Of a stretch of 50,993 bases of DNA, positions 1 to 9,013 are shown in pieces. The notes below the pieces were generated by a model that was given only the letters and a program-made list of their open reading frames with translations, ran no database searches and was not told the origin of the DNA. The stretch comes from Nemertoderma westbladi (lineage: Eukaryota; Xenacoelomorpha; Nemertodermatida; Nemertodermatidae). The stretch is from contig JAUCBJ010002889.1 in NCBI GenBank assembly GCA_032718475.1, positions 1 through 50,993 on the forward strand, given 5' to 3'. The stretch's first letter is position 1. Each line of letters begins with the position of its first letter. Both the position numbers and the translations under genes were made by a program.

Positions 1-993
1 ATAATACAGATAAATATACTGAATGCAATACATTTACGGCTGACTATTCGGATCACGAATTTATAGTATTGAAATCCAAACACGAAACCAGTATATTCTA
101 CAGTTAAATTCCGCGATCTATCACATTTCAATGTATCTGATTTTCTATATTTCCATTTTCTATTTCTATTTTCTGGTATTGCTAAAGAAATTTATTGTTT
201 TTGGTTGGAAAAGTTATCCTCTGTGACAGTCCCAAATAACCAAAAACCAAAAGAACTTTTCGATTACTCAAAAAATTCATTTGGTTATTTTCAAATTTAG
301 ACGCCCTTCCAAGCCGCGGCCCTTAAGATTTACAGTAATAATCCTATTGGTATACGTAAAGGCGGCCCTGAAACGCTGTAAGGTTGTAAAGCTGATAGGC
401 AGCCTACATTACGTACAACTGTAGTTATTGGTGGCATTCCACTAAACTTTGTGTTTGATTTTTTCTAAGTCACTCAGCAAATAACTTAGAGTAGAATGTC
501 AGTATTCCATCAGTCGGTTAGGTAATTCGTAGGATAGATTCAAACACAAGTGACAGAAAATCTGCGCAGAAGAACCTTCCAGCAGATTTCGAGGTAAAAT
601 CTAATGTTCATTACAAATTTAGATACTTTTGGGTGTTTTGGGGTTCTTTTGGGAGTTTAGTAGTACCCCATGAGGTTGCATGCTAAAATTTATGGTCCAA
701 TACTAACTTATTTTTCAATATTTTTGATTTAATCACAATAAAAATAATATAGTTTATCCAGCGTTAGTTTCCCCTTTGCAGCACGGGGAGCTCCTGGATA
801 GTGGCAAGGGATGTTGGCCCTTAAAAAGACCATTTTGGTTTGAGTTCAGTTTGATTATGTCACAGAATTAAAAATCTGTGATTCCTTCATTTGCATTGCG
901 AACAGCAGGAGCAGACACTCGTCTGGGAAAAGTTGATAGAAGTTTATAAAATAAATCTCTGTCATCTAATCAGCCATACTTTCCAGCACAGAA
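1..993. other. Non-coding AT-rich DNA, no feature seen
   Basis: I see no gene, repeat or RNA here. The stretch is AT-rich with scattered stops in all frames and runs up to the TA dinucleotide that flanks the foldback element at 996. Confidence 0.5.
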
Positions 994-995
994 TA

Positions 996-1794
996 GGGTT
1001 GGTGCGCAAAAAAATTGTTGGACTAGCTAGAAACAATTGAATAAGAGGTAAGAAGGTGCCCTGAATCGAGTGGCGGGGTGTGTTTTTTGTAAAAACACGA
1101 GGAAACAGTCGAAATGGAGGGTATAAGCAAGCGCGGGAGGCCAATTTTGAAAATCGGCTGTGATTGGCTGCTACATATTTGACGTCATTACGCACTAGGC
1201 AGTGCAGTGATAATTTTTTATCTTGGTTTCTATGGAGAGAGATTTTCGATCGATTCAAATACACATTAACCGTACATTAACAATACACAACCGGGTGTAC
1301 CGGTCACCGGTAAACCCTACTACCCTCCTACTCTTAATGAAGTAAAGCTGCAATACTCAGATACTGCAATAGGTGGGCTTACATACCGGTCGGGTAATCT
1401 GCAGAGTTTGTAATTGTAAACAGCATCTTATGAATCGTCCCCCTTTATAAATTTAATTAATTGTAGCATTAAAAGACGCGCAAGACTCTCCGCTTTCAAT
1501 TGATATAAGCCACGTGTGAAATGATTGAGATTTAATGTGTATTTGAATCGATCTAAAATCTCTCTCCATAGAAACCAAGATAAAAAAATTATCAGTTCAC
1601 TGCGCAATGAAGTCAAATATGTAGCAGCCAATCACAGCCGATTTTCAAAGTTGGCTTCCCGCGCTTACTTATACCTGCCATTTCGACTGTTTCCACGTGT
1701 TTTTACAAAAAACACACCCCGCCTCTTGATTCAGGCACCTTCTTACCCCTTATTCATTTGTTTCTAGCCCAACAATTTTTTCGCGCACCAACCC
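996..1794. mobile_element. Foldback (long-TIR) non-autonomous DNA transposon, copy A
   Basis: Two arms of about 265 bp (roughly 996-1267 and 1533-1794) are imperfect reverse complements of each other. The outer ends read GGGTTGGTGCGC on the left and GCGCACCAACCC on the right. Both ends are flanked by TA (994-995 and 1795-1796), the target duplication expected of Tc1/mariner-class elements. The 265-bp centre has no coding capacity. A related, internally deleted copy lies at about 37575-38159 in the opposite orientation. Open frames inside the arms (962-1264 minus, 1525-1767 plus) are mirror images of each other and only reflect the inverted repeat. Confidence 0.75.
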
Positions 1795-1799
1795 TATTC

Positions 1800-2952
1800 A
1801 GGAATTGTTTGAGTACAACTTTGGAGTATTGCATATCGGATTGTTCCATCATCATTAAGTCTTCAACGAGTTGCTTGACTATAGCCCATAAATCCTCTAC
1901 TGGGATTAGGTCAGGGGAATTTCCCGGACACTCAATGTTTCCAAAGAAGTCAACACCAGACGCCAGAGAAACCTGATACTGAACTATTACAAAATTAACA
2001 TTCCATTACCTGACTAGATGAGATGAGACACACATCGCTCGTTCTCTTAGAGCCTTTGAATCGCATTCCGTATTGTGCAATTGCTATGATTATTAATTAT
2101 ATCGGGCTACCACGACCACGACGCAGTGCAGGCAGATGACGGCTCTCCGTTTAAGTTATGGAAGCACTGCCGTCATTCGTATTCAACACTCTGACATTGG
2201 CCAGAGTAGTATAGTAGTCCTTGATATTGGTGCATCTCTTAAACTTATCGATCTATCTCGTTTTTATTTATATAATGCTTTATGCAGTAACTGTTTTTAC
2301 TCATTGTCACCATGTGTGAATTAAACATTAAACAAATAAACAAACTATAGGTTTCATACAGGGCGCACGGTCATGAAGAAAGGTCACCTCATTGGGGTCT
2401 ATCACGTTATCAGGGTTGTCTAAGAAGGGCAGAACATTCTTAGAGAGAATAACTTGCCTAAAGTATTCACCATCCCACGACTGTCCCTGATCTTTGATGA
2501 CAAACATCATCCTACGAGCTGTGAACATTATAAAAAACCCAACACACTCTGGATGGTTAGGCATCTGACGAATGCGGAACTCATCATCAATATCCTCCAA
2601 TCGCAGCCGCAGGGACCAAATTCTGTTATTCTGATGGTTTGGTTTACGCACTGTCCAAACAAAGTACTCATCACTGCACGCAACATGCATAAACTCATCT
2701 CATCCTACAGACCAACAACCACGTTACAAAATGTAAGCCGATCCTGTTCTGTACCACATTTGAGCATAGTTCATCAACTGAAATAACAAGATCCTCACCA
2801 CAAATTGGGCCCCAGAATAAATTAGGTGCCTGTGATGGAATATAATCAGGAAGATCAGGTTCAACTCCATTTACTACTGAGTCTACCGAGGGTGGTTGCA
2901 CACTTATCTTGATGGTGCTTGAACCTTCTGCTATTGATAGGGTATCCCCCAC
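1800..2952 (-). pseudogene. Broken Tc1/mariner-superfamily DDE transposase
   Basis: Read on the minus strand, three pieces resemble one transposase. The part around 2952-2695 includes ISVDEL. The part 2690-2345 carries SDEYFVW, PNHQNNRIWS, a GQSWDGEYF block and FLHDRAPCMK, the region of the second catalytic Asp. The part 1976-1800 carries VDFFGN, then NSPDLIPVEDLW, which matches the SPDLNPIENLW signature around the third catalytic residue. The pieces are separated by frame breaks, and by about 350 bp of unrelated DNA after APCMK. The C-terminal piece runs directly into the right arm of the foldback element. Homology is by motif only. The gene is clearly not functional. Confidence 0.7.
1977..2344 (+). 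mobile_element. Possible retroposed insert with A-rich 3' tail inside the transposase
   Basis: This roughly 350-bp segment splits the transposase between its second and third catalytic blocks. On the plus strand it ends in an A-rich tail (ttaaacattaaacaaataaa), as a retroposed copy would. No coding frame or tRNA-like head is visible, so the family is unknown. The assignment rests on the interruption and the tail only. Confidence 0.3.
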
Positions 2953-3303
2953 TCTAGATGTACTTGATGGATGTTGATATTTAGATATGCAAGGAAAGGA
3001 GCTATAGATGGGAAATTATAAAACCAGATCCTATACAGGATGCTCCCTTAAAATTATTATGCTTCCACAACTTAGGATTGGCTGTAATCATTTCTTTTGG
3101 CAAGAAGGGCATACATTTTTGCTAGTTTGTGCAGTTTAGGAGGCTGATTAAATGAACCTTGCTGAATTGGTGAAGGTTGAGGGGTTTGAGGTGAAACTGG
3201 CTGGGTGGAAGTGGGTTGTGAGGGGACCGAGTCTGCAGCTTTCACTAGAACTGATTTTGATGACACCTAGGAGTGAAGATATACACGAAAGGACTGAATA
3301 GAG
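2953..3303. other. No supported gene
   Basis: A 64-codon proline/serine/glutamine-rich frame on the minus strand (3266-3072) is the only open stretch. It has no recognisable domain and low-complexity composition. It could be the N-terminal part of the neighbouring transposase or chance. Confidence 0.3.
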
Positions 3304-3315
3304 ATATCGTTAACT

Positions 3316-3757
3316 GTAATCACATTAATTAATATTAATTAATCACAATAATTAATATTAATTAATCACAATAAATAATATTAATTAATCACAATAAATA
3401 ATATTAATTAATCACATTAATTAATCACAATAATTAATATTAATTAATCACAATAAATAATATTAATTAATCACAATAAATAATATTAATTAATCACATT
3501 AATTAATATTAATTAAACATAATAATTAATATTAATTATACACAATAATTAACATTAATTAAACACAATAATTAATATTAATTAAACATAATCATTAATA
3601 GTAATTAAACACAATAATTAATATTAATTAAATACAATAATTAATATTAATTAAAATTAAACACAATAATTAACATTAATTAAACACAATAATTAACAAT
3701 AATTAAACACAATAATTAACATTAATTAAACACAATAATTAACAATAATTAAACACT
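3316..3757. repeat. AT-rich minisatellite (TTAATTAA/CACAATAA units)
   Basis: This is a run of short units alternating TTAATTAATATTAATTAA with CACAATAA or CACATTAA, about 24-27 bp per unit and degenerating to the right. It stops within about five bases of the 5' splice site of the FN3 exon at 4384-3761, so it forms the beginning of that intron on the minus strand. Confidence 0.85.
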
Positions 3758-3760
3758 TAC

Positions 3761-4384
3761 TTGTTTCAATAGTTACATTGGAATTCGGTTCGCCCGACAC
3801 TAGCGGTGGGTCCCCCAGTGTTGAAACGGTAACTATAGTGATAGTGTAACTCGTGCCAGAGACAGGTAAATGTAGATAAATAGTTTCGTTCGGCGTCTCT
3901 TTGTTAAATGGTTCACCACCATTGTAAGTAGCAGTAATTTTATATATGACATCTTCACCAACCTCACCCCACGTTAACACGGCGCTATCGTTGTCTTTAT
4001 CGTTGACTATAATACTATCATTATTGACGGATAGCGGTCTGGTGTAAGCTTCCTTATATTCAACTGAACCACTCTGCTCCCCATGTATTACTGTAACACC
4101 AATAGTGTACTCAGTGTTCGGAGACAGACCATCACAAATGAACGGTGGTCCAGTTGATGGTGACATTGCATTACAACTGCCTACATTAGAGTTATATGAA
4201 ACCTCGAACGTATATCCATTACCACTACTGGGTGAATCCCATGTGATTGTTATCGAATCGGTTGTTTGAGCGGTAACGTTAATCCCAGAAACCGTGGGTA
4301 CAGATTTGGTGGTGATATTGATAGAACCAGATGGATAATTGGTTTTTCTGATGGTTGAAATCAGGGAAACATTATATTCCGTCT
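3761..4384 (-). CDS. FN3-domain gene, exon (half domain plus two FN3 domains)
   Basis: On the minus strand the exon follows a TTATTCCTGTAG acceptor and ends at an ACAA|GTAAGT donor. It is 208 codons with phase-1 sites at both ends. It starts with the second half of an FN3 domain (TEYNVSLIST). One FN3 domain follows (SITITWDSP as strand B, NTEYTIGVTV as strand F), then a second (AVLTWGEV, GTSYTITIVTV). Tryptophan and tyrosine stand at the FN3 core positions and there are several NxS/T sequons. The layout mirrors the exon at 37169-36564, so the two are paralogous cassettes. FN3 arrays are normally extracellular adhesion or receptor modules. What this protein binds cannot be told. Confidence 0.8.
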
Positions 4385-4581
4385 CTACAGGAATAAATTA
4401 AAACGAGGGGATGTAGATTAAAGTTTAAGTAAACTTAATTTAATGAATGTTTTTAAAGTAAAAAAAATAAAAAAACGTATATATTATGTTCTTCGATAAT
4501 AGAAAAGTATCTGAATAAGTTTAAGCACTGTTTGTAAATAACTTTAATTGACTGAAATTCGATTATTTTCTCTGAGTGTGA

Positions 4582-4654
4582 GTGTATTGAGTTTTGCACG
4601 AATAGGCAGGTTTTAAAATGTCATCCGGGTATTCGAGTGCAAAACTCAATACAC
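4582..4654. repeat. Perfect 18-bp inverted repeat
   Basis: GTGTATTGAGTTTTGCAC at 4582-4599 is repeated as its exact reverse complement at 4637-4654 with a 37-bp spacer. It looks like a miniature foldback insertion. In RNA it would form a strong hairpin. Confidence 0.8.
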
Positions 4655-5103
4655 GAGGGCACAGGGCAAATCTGAACTGAAATGAGTGACAAGGAGGTCT
4701 TTCCGGCACGTTTTTTTTTTTTTATGAAAATGTTTTTTTCTACAAAATTTAACGAGTTACAGGTAGGAGGACCCTACTGATTTTATAATTAAATTGCATT
4801 AGGTAGGCGCTATGCCTGCTAACTACTTTCAGTTGGCAAGGCACACAACCGTTACCGTTGAATAAAATAATCTCGATATGTTGAATATATTATTACCAAT
4901 TATCATTTTTATTCATTTACAAATGATTATGTTGGAAATAATAACGGAATAGTGAATTATTGCGTTCAACCGATAAAAACAGCAATATAACATATTCATA
5001 TTGTTCTTTTGGTACGAAATGCGTCTATCAACAAATCTTTCAACAATAATCCGATATCTGTGATTATAATATCATATCAAAAATTTTAAAGGATAAAAGA
5101 TGC

Positions 5104-5175
5104 TGCTGTGGTCGGGTCTCAAACCCAATAAACAACATCACAGCCCCTGCGCTCTGCCGACTGAGCTAAAGTTTC
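5104..5175 (-). tRNA. tRNA-like relic (tRNA pseudogene or SINE head)
   Basis: Read on the minus strand there is a consensus A box, TAGCTCAGTCGG (5168-5157), which forms a D-arm GCTC...GAGC. A near-consensus B box, GGTTTGAGACCC (5125-5114), sits inside a good T-arm (TTGGG/CCCGA). The acceptor arms do not pair convincingly and no clean anticodon arm forms, so it is not a working tRNA. A tRNA-derived SINE head is the best alternative. Confidence 0.5.
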
Positions 5176-5407
5176 GATCTTTCTCTAAAATAATGAAAGA
5201 AATAATTTCTGTCAATAATTTAGTGAGAGAAAGTAACAATATCGAGATCCCAAGTACTTGCTTGCATTATGACTTGTGTTCAACAAATTTTAGTAGATTT
5301 TTCGGATAAAAATCTGTCTAAAATAAGAATTTGAACTATAGTCCATTCCATTCCTATAACTTTTCTATATTATATTAACGAAAACTAATCGATGGATTTA
5401 ACGTTAC

Positions 5408-5596
5408 CTTGCGTAAGATTTTCACAAGTCCCAGAAGAATCGTTTACAGTCCTTATAACTGTATCGGAATCATCAGCTTTACAAGTAACAGTGTAGCCAC
5501 TAATTAATTTATCTACTTTCGTGTCAACGTCCCAGGAAATTGTAACTGAATTTATCGTAGAGGATGAATCATTGTTATTGATGATATTAGTATCAC
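5408..5596 (-). CDS. FN3-domain gene, exon (first half of an FN3 domain)
   Basis: A 63-codon exon on the minus strand, bounded by a TATTTATAG acceptor and a CGCAAG|GTAACG donor, both phase 1. It encodes strands A to E of an FN3 fold: SVTISWDVD, then SGYTVTCKADD, ending SGTCENLTQ. Joining it to the 4384 acceptor completes the domain with TEYNVSLIST. The exon at 38644-38444 has the same design (SITINWEID, NNYVVKCDN, TGTCDGLNQ), which supports both. Two cysteines, in TCK and TCE, may form a disulfide in this subtype. Confidence 0.75.
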
Positions 5597-6548
5597 CTAT
5601 AAATATGTTCAAAGAGATTTATTCAAATAATTAAGTATAACACAAAATAATATCAAATAAGTTAATTTAGTGGCGATAGAACGTTTTTATATAAAACGTA
5701 AACTAGATTACACAACCAGTGCTACATTAAAATTTTGGATTTCAGTACCACACCTAATATTAGTACTAACATTAAGACCGTAAGGTGTAAGTATTTCAAA
5801 TCTGCAAAATATTCTGACAAGAAAATACCGTAGCAAAATCAATAGTGATAAATTCAATCGTTATCTTTCTTATAGAATATGTCCGTAATTTTGAATGTTT
5901 AAATCTCTAAAATTCTGGAATATAGAAACTACCTTTCTAAACTCATAAAGTTAGACCACCCTCACCCCAAGATCGCATTCGATTTGAAATAGAAAGTGTC
6001 TCCCTTGATATTGAACCAGTTGTTACAACTAAGTTATTCTTCTACTTTATAGTGATTTGTTGGTACTGATGGAAAGCTGACAATACAAGAATGAAAAATA
6101 GCTGTTACAAAAGCGTTCAAACGTTGCATAGTTTTCCATCCACTGAAGTCCAATTATAGTTATCTTTTAAAAGTAGCTGGACAACAACAATGTAATACCT
6201 ATCAATTACTATTACTAGCTTTTCATACAGTGTAAATGTTCTGGTGTATTTTATTTAAAAAATAGCCAATAATATAAAATAAAATAGCCTCAAGCAGAAG
6301 CAAAACCACGCAACTTTCGAACGCCCAAATCTCAGCTATCTCGCAACGAAAATTTAGATTTGATTACATTAGGAATCCCTGCAACGTTAACTTTCCAACG
6401 GCACCAACGAATCACTCACTATAAGGTTGAGGAATCACTGCAGTGTACTGGCACTGCGTCAAGAATAAAAATATTCACCTAACATATAAAACTCAATACA
6501 ATATTTACTTAATTATTCAAGCACGTTATCGTTATGTAAAAAAGCCTT
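5597..6548. other. Non-coding, nothing recognised
   Basis: AT-rich sequence with stops in all frames. No repeat or RNA is recognised. If the exon chain is right, it is the 3' part of a roughly 20.7-kb FN3-gene intron that also holds the LINE and the BEL/Pao element. Confidence 0.5.
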
Positions 6549-6641
6549 ACCGGTAGGTATGTACGGACCGGTAGGTATGTACGGACCGGTAGGTATGTAC
6601 GGACCGGTAGGTATGTACGGACCGGTAGGTATGTACGGACC
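6549..6641. repeat. 18-bp tandem repeat, about five copies
   Basis: The unit ACCGGTAGGTATGTACGG starts at 6549, 6567, 6585, 6603 and 6621 and is followed by a three-base remnant. Copies are essentially identical, which suggests recent expansion. The period is a multiple of three, so it gives a spurious minus-strand frame. Confidence 0.9.
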
Positions 6642-6837
6642 AAACTATGTAAAACACTAAAACACAACTGTGTATAGGCACAGCTGTGTTTTATGCATGC
6701 ACGTTGCAAGAAATCATCAGATCGGTAGGTTTCGATTCCCAGCTTAAGAAATTTTCAAGGGCCAACAAAGTCCGGAAAATGTGTTGGTTGGAGAGAAATG
6801 CCAAGGGGAAGAAGAACGACCGTGAAATGAAGAGAGA

Positions 6838-7468
6838 CGCCACATTGGATAACTGCTTATCAGGAGAAAGTACAGTGAAAAATATTTTCTCGAAAGTTAA
6901 CAGTAGGCTTAGGTTTCTATACAGAAATAAAAATAGTTTGAACACCGACTCCCGCAAGTTACTTTGCTCTTCTTTAATACAGTGTCACATGGACTATGCA
7001 TGCTCTTCTTGGTATGAAGGCCTAACCAAACAGCTTAAATGTAAATTACAAGTAGCTCAGAATAAAGTAGTACGATTTATTAAAGACTACAAACCTAGGC
7101 ACCACCTAACTCCAGATGACTTTTCTGAATCTGGACTACTTAACTTAGATAGTAGAGTTAAGCAGCTACGCCTTAACCATGTGCATAAAGTGTATAATGG
7201 TAAATGTCCCAATTACCTAAAACAAAAATTCAACAGAGTACGCGATACACACTCTTACAGTACCAGAGCTAGTGCTTCAAACTTCTACCTCCCGAATTGT
7301 AAATCCTTTGAATCTGATACTTTCTTTTTTAACGGCATAAAAAATTGGAACGCTCTGCCTAATGAAATTAAAAACCTAAATAATCAACATTCTTTTAAAT
7401 CTGCAGTTAAATCTCACCTCCGTGTGCAATGTAAAAATAGGTACAATAGTCCTACAGTAAGTTATTAG
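6838..7468 (+). pseudogene. 3' end of a LINE ORF2 (CR1/jockey-like), 5'-truncated
   Basis: About 210 codons match the region that follows the reverse transcriptase domain in CR1/L2/jockey-type LINE proteins. They contain KNIFSKVNSRLRFLYR, then a leucine-rich helix pair (LLCSSLIQCHMDYACSSWY), AQNKVVRFI, and near the end WNALPNEIK followed by SFKSAVKSHL. The catalytic RT motifs are absent upstream, so the copy is 5'-truncated, the usual fate of LINE insertions. The frame is open to its stop at 7468. The in-frame sequence from 6686 to about 6835 does not look like LINE protein. Confidence 0.8.
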
Positions 7469-7800
7469 TTTATTAATTATTTACTATTTATACTGTAATT
7501 ACGTTTTATAATAAATTGTTCTGTACATTACATCTTTATCGTTGAGTCGGACATTGTCACGCTCTCGGTAAAGTTGTACATGTACATAGTGTAATTACGT
7601 TTTATATTGGTTTTAGGTTAGCGTAGTGTAATATTGTATTTGTAACCAAGTAACATAAAGGACCCCCTTGGAAATAAGCTGCAAAGCTTTAGGGGTAATC
7701 CTATATGTTATGTTGGACAATACCTTTATACCGGTACATTGTTTGGTGTATTTGTTATTGTTTTTACATAATGTATAAATAGATCTATCTATGACGCATA
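7469..7800 (+). mobile_element. LINE 3' untranslated region
   Basis: The sequence after the LINE stop contains GGACCCCCTTGGAAATAAGC and then GCTTTAGGGGTAATCC. This pyrimidine/purine pair is typical of CR1/L2-type 3' UTRs. The end is placed approximately, before the poly-G run. Confidence 0.55.
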
Positions 7801-7831
7801 CTGTACAGTAACTATATAACCACTAAACTGT

Positions 7832-7850
7832 GGGGGGGGGGGGGGGGGGG
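7832..7850 (+). repeat. Poly-G run of 19
   Basis: An uninterrupted run of 19 G, then T and four more G. It is one of four long G/C homopolymers in the window. Its exact length in an assembly is uncertain. Confidence 0.9.
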
Positions 7851-8008
7851 TGGGGCATTCACGTGTCTGCTTGTTGGTGATTGGTTTACAAGTGCTTATA
7901 TAAAATATCTCAAGCTTTTGCAAAACAGGCGGTATATTATAGTGGGTATCGTACAATTACTTTGAAAATGTTTTCAAACAGTTCACGCCAGTCAGTCAAT
8001 CAAAGTGA

Positions 8009-8069
8009 ATTGGACTCACCGAGGTGGGTATTGGACTCACCGAGGTGGGTATTGGACTCACCGAGGTGT
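8009..8069. repeat. 21-bp tandem repeat, three copies
   Basis: ATTGGACTCACCGAGGTGGGT starts at 8009, 8030 and 8051, the last copy being partial. It lies about 140 bp upstream of the small candidate exon at 8204. Confidence 0.9.
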
Positions 8070-8203
8070 ATATATAAGTAGTTTTTGGTCCACCAAAAAG
8101 TCGACCTTATGGTCGACCAAAAATACTTGTCATAAAAGTACGTGTCCAAACAAGTGTTGGATAGGGTATCCTACATATATTCAGTTACAAAAGGTTCATG
8201 ATA

Positions 8204-8420
8204 ATGTATAATCAACCTTCGGTTGTCACTAAAACTTACAGAAAATGGGTCTCGAATCTTCCGCAGCTACCTACGCCTACTGGTACCATCACATCAGTTA
8301 CACTGGCTAATGCCAAGAATCTTCTTAGCAACAACAGAAGCGACTTGGAGTTGGGAAACATCCCCCATCCTTACTCAATTAATGTTATTTGGCCAATGAG
8401 TAAATTATTTGGTGCAGAAA
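8204..8420 (+). CDS. Uncertain small host exon upstream of the retrotransposon
   Basis: This 72-codon open frame begins at an ATG and contains no recognisable domain (LPTPTGTITSVTLANAKN is a sample). It is followed at 8421 by a donor-like GTATGT, and another donor-like GGGTAAAC lies at 8455-8460. If the BEL/Pao insertion and one target copy are removed, an acceptor-like CATTACCAACTCAG at 24953-24966 lies only about 75 bp downstream. The element may therefore have landed in a tiny intron of a plus-strand gene. Homology is unknown and the frame may be chance. A second exon could start at 24967. Confidence 0.25.
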
Positions 8421-8598
8421 GTATGTGTTTTGCTAATTTTTTAATGTTTTTTTGGGTAAACTTTAATTGGTTATAGAATTATATTCCCTAAATGCCGTGG
8501 ATTTTCAAAATTTTATTTTATTCGAATTAACTTTGTAAAAGATTGCTTTGAGTCCTCATTTGTATTTGTTATATCTATTGTACGCCTATTGGTCAAGT

Positions 8599-8673
8599 GG
8601 TTCAGTAGCTCAGTCGGTAGAGCGTTGGAAATTATATGTGTAGTAGGTATTGAGTTCGAATCCTAGTAAGTGC
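8599..8673 (+). tRNA. tRNA-like element inside the 5' LTR U3
   Basis: An A box, TAGCTCAGTCGG (8606-8617), with a proper D-arm GCTC...GAGC, is followed 46 bp on by a B box, GAGTTCGAATCC (8652-8663). This is tRNA-like spacing. The T stem has mismatches and the acceptor ends do not pair, so it is a relic or an internal Pol III promoter rather than a functional tRNA. It lies about 220 bp upstream of the TATA box. It is repeated in the 3' LTR at 23158-23232. Confidence 0.55.
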
Positions 8674-8852
8674 GAATTATTTTTTGTGCAGAATTTCAAC
8701 TCATTTAAATTGACCGCTACAAATTAAAGTGCATTTGTTTGTACCTAGATTAACCAATGACACTGTAGTTATTTGATCGTAACCAATGTCGTACAAGTTA
8801 TATATTAGCTGGACCAATAGCTATCTTTAAAAACCTGTTAGAACCTATAGAA

Positions 8853-8874
8853 CAATCGAGAATTTTCTCGATTG
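8853..8874. promoter_or_regulatory. 22-nt palindrome just upstream of the LTR TATA box
   Basis: CAATCGAGAA, two bases, TTCTCGATTG: a perfect 10-bp dyad ending 18 bp before the TATA box. Its place suggests a site for a dimeric transcription factor. The same palindrome is at 23412-23433. Confidence 0.7.
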
Positions 8875-8892
8875 ATTGCAGCACAAATTTGC

Positions 8893-8900
8893 TATATAAA
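8893..8900 (+). promoter_or_regulatory. LTR TATA box
   Basis: TATATAAA followed by GG, placing transcription start near 8922-8930. The same sequence is at 23452-23459 in the 3' LTR. Confidence 0.7.
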
Positions 8901-9007
8901 GGTGCGATTTGTTCATTAGTTATACTTCTCAGATTATCTTATCTTATCAATATTCTGTCGTGCTTAGTTTATTTCAGATTACATTGTATTATAATTATAT
9001 CTTCTGT

Positions 9008-9013
9008 AATAAA
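9008..9013 (+). terminator. LTR polyadenylation signal
   Basis: AATAAA lies about 85 nt after the predicted start, which fits a short R region. The 3' LTR copy at 23567-23572 would direct 3' end formation of the genomic RNA. Confidence 0.55.

Larger units (their letters stand above)
4385..5407. other. Intron of the FN3 gene with repeat relics
   Basis: Non-coding, about 1 kb between the 5596-5408 exon and the 4384-3761 exon. It contains an 18-bp perfect inverted repeat and a tRNA-like relic, listed separately. No other feature is seen. Confidence 0.6.

Noticed and set aside
962-1767. Two similar small proteins (962-1264 minus, 1525-1767 plus)
   Set aside because: They are the two arms of one inverted repeat read from opposite strands. 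Stops and sequence differ freely.
2136-2324. 62-codon plus-strand frame
   Set aside because: It lies in the A-tailed insert within the transposase relic, with no similarity to known proteins.
3072-3266. Pro/Ser/Gln-rich 64-codon minus-strand protein
   Set aside because: Low complexity, no domain, no convincing splice sites. It may belong to the transposase relic.
7881-8211. Overlapping 66- and 68-codon frames
   Set aside because: Produced by the three-copy 21-bp repeat.
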